Origin: Cordilura impudica
Taxonomy: Eukaryota; Arthropoda; Insecta; Diptera; Scathophagidae
DNA: 64,000 bases
Assembly: GCA_963682025.1 (NCBI GenBank)
Contig: OY821517.1
Coordinates: 230,140,578 to 230,204,577 of the forward strand
Reading direction: 5' to 3'
Each line of letters begins with the position of its first letter. The stretch's first letter is position 1. The notes under the pieces are model-generated. The model worked only from the letters and a program-made list of their open reading frames with translations. It was not told where the DNA came from and did not search any database. Of this stretch, positions 23,334-34,560 are shown in pieces. Position numbers and translations under genes: made by a program.

Positions 23334-24460
23334 ATGTTACCGCCAAAATCACGTAGTCTCCTGACAGTACCTGTCAGTCAGCAAACAGGTGACATACAGT
23401 TAAATAACATAATAGTAAATGACCAATTACGAACTCAGGCAGGGATTTATAAGGCCAACAATTGGTCTAGTATTATTGAGGTACAAATTTCCCGAATAAA
23501 GAACAAATACTTTTCTTGGAACAACCCCTACTTGCGGATACGAATAATTTTAGAACTTCATAGAAATTATCAATACTGATATACATATATACAAACAGGA
23601 ATGGCGTAACTAAGACAGATATTCGAAATGAGCTAAGATTGGACCACTTAAATTCAATCGAATATGATTCTCTTTCCGAACTATTAAGGATATATACAAC
23701 GACATATTTTTCAACGAACAAGATGCACTGACTTTTACAAACCAGATAAAACATTCTATCACAACTTCGGATGACATTCCTACTTATACCAAATCGTATA
23801 TATATCCGTATGTCCATAAGGAGAAAACCAGTACACAAATATCAAAAATGCTGGAGCTATTCCCCGTGTAGTGCTCCCGTGTGGGCTGTCCCGAAGGAAA
23901 TTGATGCTAGTAGCAAGCGTAAATGGCCATTAGTCATTGATTATAGAAAATTTAATGAAAAAACTATTTCTGACAGATATCCTTTACCAAATATTACGGA
24001 CATATTTTACAAACTGGGTAAATGTGTGTATTTTTTCATATTGGATTTGGCTAGTGGATTCCATCAGATAGAAATGGACTCTAGGGACATTCCCAAAACT
24101 GGTTTTATGGTCGATGGAGGACATTACGAATACACATGAATGCCTTTCGGATAAAAAAAACTCCCTTTACATTTCAGAGAGTCATGGACAATATTCTAAG
24201 GGAACTTGTTGGGAAGAATTGATTAGTTTACTTAGATGACATAATTATTTATTCTACCTCTTTGGAGGAAAACATTCTCAATCTTAGGCAAGTCTTCGGT
24301 TGACTTAGAGAAGCAACTTTTAAAATTCAGATTGACAAATCCGAGTTTATTAAAAAGGAAATCGCTTTCTAGAGACGTATTTTCACCACTGAGGGTATTA
24401 AGCCAAACCCGGATAAAATACAAACCCGGATAAGGACTTCTCGAGAATAGTCAAGCCAAT
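23334..24460 (+). pseudogene. Gypsy-2 reverse transcriptase
   Basis: The linker RSLLTVPVSQQ type (23350) is followed by RT motifs CSAPVWAVPKE, WPLVIDYRKFNEKTI, YPLPNITDIFYKLG and FILDLASGFHQIEM, then a shift. The palm motif YLDD is readable at 24229-24240 in another frame. Frameshifts lie near 24140-24225. Antisense and out-of-frame ORFs here are shadows. Confidence 0.85.
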
Positions 24461-24579
24461 GACAATATGCCTGAAAAAAGGTAGTTCGGTAAAACTGACG
24501 GAAGACTACATAAAAGCTTTTGAGCATGCAAAGCAAATCCTGATTAATGATCCAACCTCCAATACCCTGACTTTACGAA

Positions 24580-25210
24580 GCCATTCATACCACGGATGCC
24601 AATAATGTGGCACTTGGAGCGATACTTTCACAAGGAACAATGGGTAATGATAGAACAATTTGCTTTGCTAGCCGCACATTATCGGATACTGTATTGAATT
24701 ATTCAACAATAGGGAAAGAGTTGTTTGCGATAGTATGGTCAACCAAATATTTCAGACCGTACCTCTTTGGTTGGAAATTCCAGATCGTTACCGATCATAG
24801 ACCCCCTAATTTGGATAATGGGTCTAAGAAACTAAATTCATAATTAATAAGGTAGCGATTAAAGTTAGAGGAATTTGACTACGACATAGTCTATAAGAAA
24901 CGAAGAGCCAACACTAATGCTGATGCTTTGAGTCACATTAAAATTGGGTCCAATAACCCTCAGGAGGAAATCAACACTCATTCTGAAGAAATTAACATTA
25001 ACGAAGAAATAAAAACTCCAAGTGCCGATGATGACATATCCGTACGAGGGACACGGGGCACTACTATTTATTCTGCTAATGGATATTTAGATGATGGAAT
25101 TTATATATCAGAACGAACATTGAACGAGTTCAATTTGCTAACTGTAGTGGAAAAATCTGATTCAGAACCATCGATGACCTTGGAAACAATATTCCGTAAT
25201 AAACAATGAC
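24580..25210 (+). pseudogene. Gypsy-2 RNase H and connection region
   Basis: RNase H text: DA(S)N-ALGAILSQGTMGNDRTICFASRTL, NYSTIGKELFAIVWSTKYFRPY and IVTDHRP. The frame 24607-24843 stops early, and the acidic tail 24928-25209 belongs to the RNase H-integrase connection. Spacing is close to that of an intact pol. Confidence 0.85.
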
Positions 25211-25319
25211 GTTTATTAAGGAAAATGAGAACGATATACGGACGATGACACTTTTAAGATAGTATAATCCACCTACTCAAAATTCTTTTTCCATGTAAAA
25301 CTTTTTAGATTACTAAGAT

Positions 25320-25894
25320 GTACACAGATTTTATTAGATATAACAGAAGATGATGAACAAGAACAATTGATCAGAGAATACCATGACAAGAAGAACCATA
25401 GGGGCATAGAGGAGACTCATGCTCACCTGAAGGGAAAATATTTTTTCCCACATAAGAAAGGTAAAATATAACGTACAGTGAATAACTGTGTTATTTTTCA
25501 AACACAAAAGTATAGTAGGAACACACCCGTGATGAAATTCCAAGAACCTGAAACACCCCTTAAACCTTTGAATATCATACATATCGATGTTTACACCATT
25601 AATAAACAACAAATTTTAACAATAATCGACAGAGTTTCCAAATTTGCATGTGCATTCACTCTTCCTAACAGAACAGTCAATAAATAATTTCGTTACACCT
25701 TATGGTAGCCCGGAGAAAATGGTATGCGACCAGGGATCAGAATTTAATTCTAATATATTCAAAGATTACTGCAAACAATATGATATCATAGTTTATTTCA
25801 CATTTTTCCAACAGAGTAGTAGTAACTCACCCGTTGAACCATTACACTCGACGCTTACTGAAATTTACCGGAAACAAGTTGAATTTACGGTCGA
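25320..25894 (+). pseudogene. Gypsy-2 integrase, truncated
   Basis: A zinc-binding-like region (HDKKNHRGIEETHAHLKGKYFFP, ~25382) is followed by the core: IIHIDVYTINKQQ with the first Asp, MVCDQGSEFNSNIF with the second, and a Glu in SNSPVEPLHSTLTEIY. One frameshift lies near 25690. The text ends at 25894, where Transib B starts. The C-terminal domain is not found beyond 30849, so it was already deleted. Confidence 0.85.
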
Positions 25895-26184
25895 CACCCC
25901 GATTTTTTAAATTTTTTTAGGGCGGGTAGGGGCTTTTTTCTAGAGAAATATTAGCGCAATGATTCTAATTTTTTTTTTAATTTTGATATGAAAATATGGG
26001 TTCTTATTTTTTGAATCTTTCTTATCTATTAAAACATTGCATTCATATGTGGGAAACCTTTTAAGAATAAAAACTGCAATAGATTTAAATAGCATTTGTA
26101 ACAATGGTAGGTTCTGTTTATTATTATTTTTTACTAATACTATGTTTTTCGTACTTAAATAACAATGAAAGGCAATTATAATTA

Positions 26185-28206
26185 TTATTCATTAGACTCA
26201 AATATTGATTGCAAATATTCCATATTTTGTTCTGTGCTATTTCTGTTCTTTAGTAGTTTTTTGGCTTCTTCATCTAAATCCCGATGTTCCACTTTCCATT
26301 GATTTCGAATACTGGAGATGAACGGATCTGACGTTGCCAATAATATATTAAATAGATCTTCATTTGTGGAATTTCGTGACATTTTTCTAGTATTGTGCTG
26401 TCTATAAAATCTGTAATCCTTGTTCCTTTTTTCCTGAGCCTCCTCTGATAGATCTCCAAGTGGCACCAAATGATATTTAATGACATCTTCTCCATGATAA
26501 AGGATTTTGTGGACTGTTGCAGACATATTTCTCCATGGGTAGTTGGTTGTATATATTTTTGCAGTTTCCTTAGCATAATCTCCAAATTTTCTAGAGTCAA
26601 TTTCTTCATTGCACGCAAGTACTTCTAGGATTATTTTAAATCTGAAAATAAGGTTTAAATCCACTCCTGTTATTTCAGATGCTGTTTCTGGATCTGAAAA
26701 GAATCTTCTTGCGGTATTGCCATCATTTGTATTGCCTGACCCTTGTTTTGGCTGATCTATAATCAATCCAAATTTGCGATATTCATCTTGAACATGTTTC
26801 TTTTTTGAACTTCTTAACTCTTTGTTGGTTTCGTTGTTTCTTATTGATCCTGAAGGCCCGAAATCCAAATCATAACTGATTTTTAGTATGTGTTCCATAA
26901 GTCGTATTCTTGCATGTAGTGGTGATAATCCAAATTCGAAGGCATCGGTATTATCGAATGATTTTGTCGGGACTTGGTTTAATTGGCTTGATGTTGCTTG
27001 GCATATAATGCAGCTGGATGCAGCCTTCGTGTTAGTCAAAGCCTGACCTACTTTTCCATCTATCATTGTCAGCACTAATTGGTAGCTTACTTCAATTTGC
27101 TGCCCATCTAACTGTAATTGTAATGGCTGTAGTGTTGCTATTTGGGCCTTGATATCACTAACTTCTTTGTTAATGGCATCATGACTTTCTTTTTTGAATT
27201 CAAATTTGATTGGCCTGCAGTATTTCGTAGAAGATGGTGTCTCATTTTTCCAAATATCCATTGTTTGCGTTGTACTACTCGAAGGCTCCGAATCTTCCAA
27301 AATCTTTTTCAATCGCAATGGTACAAATGATACCATGAACATATCTGAGTCCGAAATATTTTCACATACAACTTGTTTGTATTGTTTTTGTCCCGAAGAA
27401 CCATCACATCCCCATTTACAAAATAGAATTAACTTTGTGTTTCCATATTTCTTTAACTCAGTTCCTGTTATTGATTGTAGCAAGCGTTTGGCTGTGTGAT
27501 CAAGTAAAGATTGTAGTTGTACTTCTGCCGAAATTGGTGTGATTGTAATAGTGTCCTTTGATGGCAAACAGTCTATTTTAGCAGCTGTTATGTGATGATA
27601 TGCTGGATACATATTTGAGCCTTTTTCAATCGCACGCAATCTGAGCTGAATATATTGGTGTTTTGTTAATTTCAAATCCAGAAATAATGCTAATGCCTCC
27701 TCATTTGTGAACTGTTTTGCATCGCTCGGAGTTGGTATACTTTTAAGAATTCGCTTTGTTCTCACTGGACTAGCATTACAAGTTTTTTCAATGATATCCA
27801 CTTTTGTTAATTGGTTTTGTGCTCGTAATTGATGTAGAAAAGATTCTTTTATATTTGTAGAACCAATTTCCTCGTTAAAATTTTTAAGTTTCCGCCTCTT
27901 AGATCTATCGCTGCAGTTGTCCAATGATTTGCGTGGTCTTCCAGCCTTATCTAGCTTTGCTGTTTCTCCACCAACATTAAGTTGGCCTTCTAACCAGTTT
28001 GCACTTTTATTATAAAACTTTTGTTTACAGTAGTTAACTTCTTTCAATCGTTTTTTTAGTACTTTGACGAAATTAGATAATTGCTCTTGTATTTCGGTAC
28101 TAGACGAATTTAAGTTTAATTTTATTTTAACGTAACTAAGAACATCTTCCTGGTTTTTGTTTCGAAAATACTCTTCGGCCAGTTCTTTATAACTAAAGTT
28201 CTCCAT
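26185..28206 (-). CDS. RAG1-like Transib transposase, 673 residues, uninterrupted
   Basis: DDE transposase of the Transib family, relative of RAG1; expected to cut at the element's terminal repeats in the nucleus. Numbering from the ATG at 28206 (the frame is open further upstream to 28263 but without an ATG). GRPRK at 89-93 followed by a basic stretch sits where RAG1 has the GGRPR nonamer-binding motif. The catalytic set is Asp268 (WGCDGSSG), Asp383 (LTMIDGKVG) and Glu592 (EEAQEKRNKDYR, aligned with RAG1 Glu962). Cys399/Cys402 (CIIC) and His566/His571 (TVHKILYHG) match the RAG1 zinc site, and DGNTARRFF matches NGNFARKLM of RAG1. Length is usual for Transib. No frameshift or stop is present. 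Promoter and splice sites were not recognised. Confidence 0.9.
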   Translation of the reverse strand: MENFSYKELAEEYFRNKNQEDVLSYVKIKLNLNSSSTEIQEQLSNFVKVLKKRLKEVNYCKQKFYNKSANWLEGQLNVGGETAKLDKAGRPRKSLDNCSDRSKRRKLKNFNEEIGSTNIKESFLHQLRAQNQLTKVDIIEKTCNASPVRTKRILKSIPTPSDAKQFTNEEALALFLDLKLTKHQYIQLRLRAIEKGSNMYPAYHHITAAKIDCLPSKDTITITPISAEVQLQSLLDHTAKRLLQSITGTELKKYGNTKLILFCKWGCDGSSGQKQYKQVVCENISDSDMFMVSFVPLRLKKILEDSEPSSSTTQTMDIWKNETPSSTKYCRPIKFEFKKESHDAINKEVSDIKAQIATLQPLQLQLDGQQIEVSYQLVLTMIDGKVGQALTNTKAASSCIICQATSSQLNQVPTKSFDNTDAFEFGLSPLHARIRLMEHILKISYDLDFGPSGSIRNNETNKELRSSKKKHVQDEYRKFGLIIDQPKQGSGNTNDGNTARRFFSDPETASEITGVDLNLIFRFKIILEVLACNEEIDSRKFGDYAKETAKIYTTNYPWRNMSATVHKILYHGEDVIKYHLVPLGDLSEEAQEKRNKDYRFYRQHNTRKMSRNSTNEDLFNILLATSDPFISSIRNQWKVEHRDLDEEAKKLLKNRNSTEQNMEYLQSIFESNE

Positions 28207-28299
28207 ATTTTTCTCAATATTTTTATTTGCGTCTGTTATCACTTTTTTATCACTTTTTATCACTTGCGAATATACGTCCGTACACTTGAAGTATTAACT

Positions 28300-29275
28300 T
28301 ATTATTGAGTAATCCCTTATAGAATCCGTCATTTTATACATTTTTAGGTACATGTTATTCACACATTGATCTTTAATTTCATAGCAGGTAGTACTTAAAT
28401 TGAACAAAACTGCACTTGTTATCCAGACTTCAATATCAGGTAAAACTAATTAGTTTCTCGCCAATATGGGGTGGTTTTTTATCTTTAGTGGTTTAGTGCC
28501 GCGATTATTGACAAACTTATAAAATTGTTTATGACTTTGGTTGACCCTTAAATTTGACAACAGGTAAATTAAGAAAGAGATCATTTGTTTACTGTAGAAC
28601 CTATTGTGATCATTTTATGACTTATTTTTTTGCTGATCAAAACAAAGCCAATAAACCCTTTCGCAGGTATTTTATTTAATTATTTTACTTTTACGTAGTC
28701 TAAAGTAAAAAAACAAAATTTTTTTTAGAGTAATTTTTTTTAGAGTAATTTCATTAAAATGAAAAAAGTGTTCTACCGGGGGCTCGTGGGGGGTGCAAAA
28801 GTATATATAGGGTTAAACAGGATACATTCGCCTTTCTCCGGGTGGTATACGTTTCTTGTTCCCTTACTTCCTTTAGAAGTTCTATTCCACTAAAGTTTAA
28901 ATTTGAGAAAAATATAGTGGTTTCATAAATATTTCATAACGCCCCTAATATCAAACGTTAGAACTGTGACTACTTACAAAAACTAAAGACTATAATCCTA
29001 CTAACATTATAAAAAAGACCGCAGGCCAATATCGATGATAGCTTGCGAGTAGTAACCATTTATTTTTGATAAAAAACAAAAAAAAAACACCTTTTGCTGA
29101 ATTAAAAAAAACAGTTGAGTTTGACAGCATGCCACGCCCACAATTATCAATAGTTTAACCTAATTTTTTGGCTACCTTAATCTGGATATATAAGCTACAA
29201 AAAGGAGTAAAAATTTTAAAAATCGATGACAAAAAAAATTTGACTTTTGGCCAATGAAATCAAAATTTGAGCCAC
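28300..29275. other. Transib B 5' non-coding region
   Basis: Sequence upstream of the transposase ATG. It presumably includes its promoter, but I recognise no specific element. No ORF is supported. Confidence 0.5.
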
Positions 29276-29279
29276 AGTG

Positions 29280-30790
29280 CGTCGGAGTTACGGACCAACA
29301 AAGTTTCGATTTTATTTCTATATAACTTCGTTAGTTTTTATCGGATTTTAGCAACATATACATCATTGGAAAGCCTGCTTGAGTGCCGTTTTTTGAGTAA
29401 TTAAAAATTCGAAATCCAGTAACCCGTTATGAACCTATTTCAGTTTTTGTATATTTTTTATATTTTTTTACGGAATAAGTGGCAATATCTCATAAAATGC
29501 TTTATATAATGCCCGTGTTTACCACAACCGAATGAACTCTGGGTCCACTAGCTTCATTTTGATGTATATCTTAACCTGTTAACCCTTTCAGGACTGAATA
29601 TATTAGCGATGTTACGTACACTTTTAATTTTTATTTCGGTCTAGCTTTTTTTTTGTAAATTTTGAAAAAATAGTTCGATTTTAAAAGTAATATGTGTAAG
29701 AATTTTTTTTATATATGGCAATATTTTGTTATTTATTGTGCCAAAAATATGGCAAACCGCGTTATTTACTGTTTTGATTGTACTTAGTTTGAATTAAAAA
29801 GTAGGCAATATTTGGAATTTAAATTTGCAATGCAAAAATATAACACTATGAAAATTTTTTATTATTACCGTTTTGTTTTTCCTGTGAATTGTGAAATTTT
29901 ATTGTTCTGTGAAAAATAATTAATGTGGAATGTGAAGAAGATGGTAAAGTAACCAGAGTAATTATAAACCATTTGGTGGATTGGGGTTTCATTCCAAAAG
30001 ATGAGGAGTTTAGATCTCCACATGGACATATGCTAAAATTGATTTGTTCGCGCGATTGTTTCCAAGAAATTTTCATATAAGGACGGATAAATAATAGTAT
30101 CATAAAGTAATGGATATAAAGCGCCGCAGCCGAAAATTTGTAAACAAAAATCGCGCGATTTTTTTAAAAAAAATTTTCATAATTTTCATCGCCCGATTTT
30201 TCCAAAAAAAATTTCATATTAGGACGCATAAATAATAGTATCCTAAAGTGATAGATATAAAGCGCCGCAGAGGAAAATTAAAAAAAAAATCGCGCGATTT
30301 TTTCAAAAAAAAAAACTTTCATAAAAGGACGGATAAATAATAGTCGAAAAATAGTATAATAAACTACGGGTTAATTTCCCAAAAAAAAGCTAGATCGAAA
30401 TAGAAAAAATAATGTAAAAACATGGGAAAAAATTTTAAAGTTTATGTAACAGCGCTAATATGTTCGGTCCTGAAAGGGTTAACAGGTCAAGATATACATC
30501 AAAATGAAGCTAGTGGACGCAGCTTTCATTTAGTTGTTGTAAATACCAGTATTATATAAATTATTTTACGAGATAACTCCACTTTTTACGTACAAAAAAT
30601 ATGAAGAAAATACAAAAACTCAAATTGGTTCATATATATATCGCTAAAATCCGATAAAATCTAACAAATTTATATAGAAATAAAATCGAAACTTTGTAAC
30701 AAAGTTATGTAACAAAGTTATATAAAAATAAAATCGAAACTTTGTCGGTCCGTGACTCCGAAAATAGGCTCGGCCGAAAAAAAATTCATT
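29280..30790. repeat. Long imperfect inverted repeat within Transib B
   Basis: Arms of about 375 bp (29280-29655 and 30405-30790) are inverted copies sharing GGTCCACTAGCTTCATTTTG-type blocks, GTTAACCCTTTCAGGAC and CAAAGTTTCGATTTTAT. The right arm has a short internal duplication. The same sequence occurs at 8344-9030. It may be a foldback insertion or the element's own subterminal repeat. Confidence 0.75.
30045..30350. repeat. Three-copy ~110-bp tandem repeat between the arms
   Basis: Blocks AATCGCGCGATTTTT, GGACGGATAAATAATAGTA and ATATAAAGCGCCGCAG recur three times. No coding sense. The CGCGCG palindromes stand out in AT-rich DNA. Confidence 0.75.
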
Positions 30791-30854
30791 TCCCTAGAGT
30801 CAGAATAAAAAGTTGTACAAGTGGTAAAAAGTTAGAACGGATCGGGGTGTCGAC

Positions 30855-31520
30855 CGTAAACTCAACTTAAGCCTATAACGGATCACATTAATAATGAACA
30901 GAATAAAATAATGGAGAATTTTGAATTAAATTCTAATATAATTTATAAAAATACAAGAAACATCTATGAGATGCAGTACTTGAATAGAATTAACTACAAC
31001 ATGGACCTGTTATACGGCCATATAACGACCGTTATTCTCGCAAATTTAAACATTATTACTAAGTATAAACTGAGTATATACTGAGGACCTTGCTAGAGTA
31101 AGAGAGATCATTTATTGACTGTTCTGAATATGATGTTCACCTGAATTCATACGAACAAGTATATAAACTCATGGAACTACAGGCCTACTATAAAAATAAT
31201 AATATTATATTTAATTTTAAGATCCCAATACTAACAAAAGACATTTAATAAACTTTACCACATCATACAACTACCTATTAACAATACTAAAGAAGTAATA
31301 ATTTCACCATATACATATAATACAGAACAAACATAAATTATATAAAATAAATAGCATCTATCCCAAGGTAGAAGGTATATATTGCTGCAACTCAGCTGAA
31401 GAAAAACTGTCAGAACAATCAACCTGTGTACAACCACTTATCAACGGCGGCTCTGCCACATGCAACTTAATTGATGTTGGAAAAATGAGCAAAATAATCC
31501 AACTTGAAAATAACAATATA
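30855..31520 (+). pseudogene. Gypsy-2 env-like remnant
   Basis: Translation in shifting frames gives polar, N/Y-rich text of insect errantivirus-like envelope type: an internal coiled stretch near 30900-31070, a central part near 31135-31240, and a cysteine-bearing segment near 31370-31450. Several stops are present. The frame is cut at 31520 by a Helitron 5' end. Assignment rests on position after integrase and on general resemblance, not on a decisive motif. Confidence 0.45.
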
Positions 31521-31540
31521 TCTATATATATAAAATTAAT

Positions 31541-31950
31541 TTTCTGTTTGTTTGTTTGACCGCTATACAAATTTAAATTTTTCAACGGATTTCTCTTAAA
31601 ATTTGGTACACACGATCTCTGTACCCCAGGGAAGGTCGCCATATGCTTCTTACCCGCCACGCCTACTTTTATGCCCACTTTTTATATACAATTTTTTTTA
31701 TGTTTTTTGGTATATTTGTTCGCTATATAAATTTTTATTTGTTAACGGATTTCTCTGAAATTTGGTACCCACGATCTCCGTACTCCAGGTAAGATCACCA
31801 TATGCTTCTTATCGGCCACGCCTACTTTTACGCCCACTTTTTATATACAATTCATTTTCTGTTTTTTGGTATATTTGTTCGCTACGCAAATTTTAACTTT
31901 TCAACGGATTTCTCTGAAATTTGGTACACGATCACTATACCCCAGAGAAG
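31541..31950. repeat. ~155-bp minisatellite, about 2.7 copies
   Basis: Units start near 31541, 31696 and 31853. Each contains CAACGGATTTCTCT, TTTGGTAC, ACGATCT, ATATGCTTCTTA, GCCACGCCTACTTTT and GCCCACTTTTTATATACA. Diverged units continue after the LINE at 33560-33790. Confidence 0.85.
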
Positions 31951-33560
31951 GTAACCTGACGGTGTTCCTAGTAGCATTTGAAAGCGCTGCGCACATTAAT
32001 TGTATATTCCTTTGACTTATATGTTTAACATATCCCTTAAATTGGGTTAATTTCCTCCCATTTGGAAAGAATCATTTATTATTCCCTTCTTTAAGTCTAG
32101 ATCTAAAGCTGGTATTTCGAATTATAGAGGTATTGCTAAATTAAGTGCTATTCTAAAACTATTTGAAAAACTTATATATGACACGTTGTCACATCATGTG
32201 TCCTCGATCATATCTTCAACGCAACATGGATTCTGCAAATCACGCTCTACAATAACAAATCTTTTGGAGCTTACAACTTTGGTAAATGATGGTTTTATTA
32301 ATATGAAACAAACAGATGTTATTTATAATGATTTTAGCATGCCATTCGATAAAGTAAATCATGATCTATTGTTGTTTAAGCTTGACCGTATGGGCTTTGG
32401 TATATTGCTGATAAAATGGATTGGATCATATTTAAAAGACAGAACACAATGTATTAAGTTTCGTAACTCGTATTCCAACAACATAAAAGTATTATCTGGT
32501 GTACCTCAAGGTAGTCACTTGGGACCTCTTTTATTTACGCCATTTATAAATGATCTTCCTTTTGTAATTAAACACTCAACTACATTAATGTATGCAGACG
32601 ATGCAAAGTTTATTTTTACCCTCAACAATCTTGATCAACAATCACTTTTACAGAATGATATTGATCGTTTAACTACTTGGTGTAATATTAATCTAATGGA
32701 CCTAAATGTCAAAAAATGCAAATATATGATTTTTACAAGATCAATTCCAATTAATGGTCGGTATATCATGAATAATGCTTGCTTGATTTAGTGGATTCAT
32801 TCAATGACCTTGGCGTACTTCTGGATAAAAAATTAGACTTTAGAAGTCATATTTCGCTAACAATAAATAAAGCTACTGGTGTACTTGGATTCATTAAACG
32901 GTGAGCTAAAGAGTTTTCGGATCCGTATACGACAAAACAATTGTTTACTACCTTGGTAAGATCAATAAGATCAATACTCGAATATTGGTCCGCAATATCA
33001 TATACATTCGAATAAAATTGAATCAGTTCAAAAACAATTTTTGTTATTTTGTCTTCGTGGTTTGGGCTGGGATCCTAATATGAGGTTGCCATCTTATGAA
33101 AATCGTCTGGCTCTAATTAAGCTTCCTACATTGAAAAGTCGCAGACATATGCTAAATGTTACTTTCCTGTTAAAACTGTTAAATGGTAGTCTTAAATCTG
33201 AATTTCTTATCAAAAAAATAAATATAAATATTCCTTTTCGATCATCAAGAAATTGTAATTTTCTAACTATCAAATATTATTGTACAAACTATGCTAATTT
33301 TAATCCACTTCGTAGAATTTGAGATGAGTTTAATAAGCTGTATCAGTTTATTGATTTTGATAAAAGTTTGGATATTGTGAGAATAGATATTATATTACAC
33401 TAAAGTGCATTAAATTAACTGAATTAAATAAATGTTATATATCAATTTTCTTAAATGTTTAATTATATATATAAATTATAATATAAATGTATACTTTAAG
33501 TAGTCTGTAAGGATGATTGCATAGACTGAAGAAATAAATAAATAAACTGTGCTTAAATAA
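31951..33560 (+). pseudogene. CR1-type LINE, 5'-truncated reverse transcriptase
   Basis: RT text begins with a PDGVPSS-like segment at 31952, then WKESFIIPFFK and NYRGIAKLSAILKLFEKL (with a stop near 32045), and the long frame 32186-32791: QHGFCKSRSTITNLLELT, DVIYNDFSMPFDKVNHDLLLF, VPQGSHLGPLLFTPFINDLP and the catalytic YADD (~32590). The Asp of 'F-D-x-S-K-A-F-D' is kept in DFSMPFD. A shift near 32790 leads to the C-terminal part (33041-33322). The 3' end is an AAATAAATAAATAAA tail at about 33528-33545. It is inserted inside the minisatellite. No clear target duplication. Confidence 0.85.
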
Positions 33561-33790
33561 ATATGCTTCTTACCGGCCACGTCTACTTTTCCGCCCATTT
33601 CTTTAAAATTTTGTATGGGTTTCGCTCGAATTTACTGCACATTATTCTCAGGTCAGGACGTCATATATTTTTATCGGCCACGCCCACCTTTTTTTAATTT
33701 TCTATATACGCTTTTAGTATTTGCTAACATATTTTAATTTTTCAATCGACTACCTTAAAACTTTGTGCATAAATCTCTTTACCCTTGAGT
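33560..33790. repeat. Diverged units of the 155-bp minisatellite
   Basis: Repeats ATATGCTTCTTACCGGCCACG, CGCCCATTT, a second CGGCCACGCCCACCTTT block and TTTTTCAATCGACT in the same order as at 31541-31950. It marks the right flank of the LINE insertion. Confidence 0.7.
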
Positions 33791-33944
33791 TTGCACTATT
33801 ATGAAATAAATATTGTAAATCAACCTATTACAAATATTCCCGTCTTGACTTTTTTACTATATGAGTTGTAACACCCCAAAATTAGTGCAGATTTATTTCA
33901 TGGGTGAACATATACAGGTTGACTACCGCTGTAAGACTACTCCG

Positions 33945-34095
33945 ATGAAGTTAATTCATACAAATATTTCCATCCCTCCTTTTAACTACATTGGAAAACG
34001 AAATATTATATTTATTTCCATCTCTCCTTTTGGCTACATTGGAAAGCAACCTATTACAAATATTTCCATTTCATCTTTTTCTCTATATAAATGAG
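33945..34095. repeat. Three-copy ~60-bp direct repeat
   Basis: AAATATTTCCATCCCTCCTTT followed by TACATTGGAAA recurs near 33961, 34012 and 34058 with decreasing identity. Function unknown. Confidence 0.65.
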
Positions 34096-34149
34096 TTGTA
34101 AAAGTGGAAAAAACTATTTTCAATTGTGACTTGCACATGAAAGCATACC

Positions 34150-34560
34150 ATATAGGCCGTACTACCTCAAATGCAAAAAGGCTTGGACTAAACAGAACAC
34201 CAGAGAACCCGATCAGACTCAAATTCGTATCGAGTCTCAACGAGTTAGACAATCTGAGTTGACGAATGCTGAAATACCTGAGCAACCCCAATAACGTCTA
34301 GATGCCCAAAGATGAAGACAAGCTTTGTTAAGAGAAGTGGAAATGCCTGAATCTACTCAAGTGCGTCTAGAAATCCAGCGGCTAAGACAAGCTGAGTCGA
34401 GGGAATGTGAAACCCCTGAAACGACAGATAAGACAAGCTGACTCCAGGGACGTGAAACTCCTTAAACGAATCAGGAATGTCTTGAGGCCCAACAAATAAG
34501 ACCAGCTGACTCCGGGAAATGTGAGACTCCTAAAACGACTCTAATATATTTACCAAAAAC
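34150..34560 (+). pseudogene. Remnant of a repetitive R/Q/E-rich polypeptide
   Basis: About five degenerate copies of a ~24-residue unit of the form RLxxQRxRQAExRExETPE (for example VRLEIQRLRQAESRECETPE). The DNA unit is near 72 bp and some copies are shortened. Stops and shifts break the frame. Such repeats occur in proteins linked to Helitrons and other elements in arthropods; that link is an inference. No enzyme domain is attached. Confidence 0.55.

Larger units (their letters stand above)
25895..30849 (-). mobile_element. Transib-type DNA transposon B, intact transposase frame
   Basis: A 4.95-kb element in the Gypsy-2 integrase. The ends are CACCCCGAT at 25895 and the complement ending at 30849. 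They are flanked by the palindrome GTCGAC on both sides, so the target duplication may be counted as 4, 5 or 6 bp. CAC termini fit Transib. Inside lie an uninterrupted transposase (minus strand) and a 1.5-kb inverted-repeat block (29280-30790). A single target copy cannot be checked without an empty site. Confidence 0.8.
21511..31520 (+). mobile_element. Gypsy-2: decayed env-bearing Gypsy element
   Basis: Gag, protease/RT, RNase H, integrase and env-like remnants occur in order on the + strand, interrupted by Transib B (25895-30849) and cut off by a Helitron at 31521. TGGAGCAGTCTACG at 21514-21527 resembles the tRNA-Ser primer site (TGGCGCAGTC...) of the 297/17.6 group. Every gene carries multiple stops and shifts. 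LTRs are not resolved. Confidence 0.8.

Noticed and set aside
29846..30103. 85-codon minus-strand ORF in Transib B
   Set aside because: Lies in repetitive non-coding sequence between inverted arms; no conserved motif.
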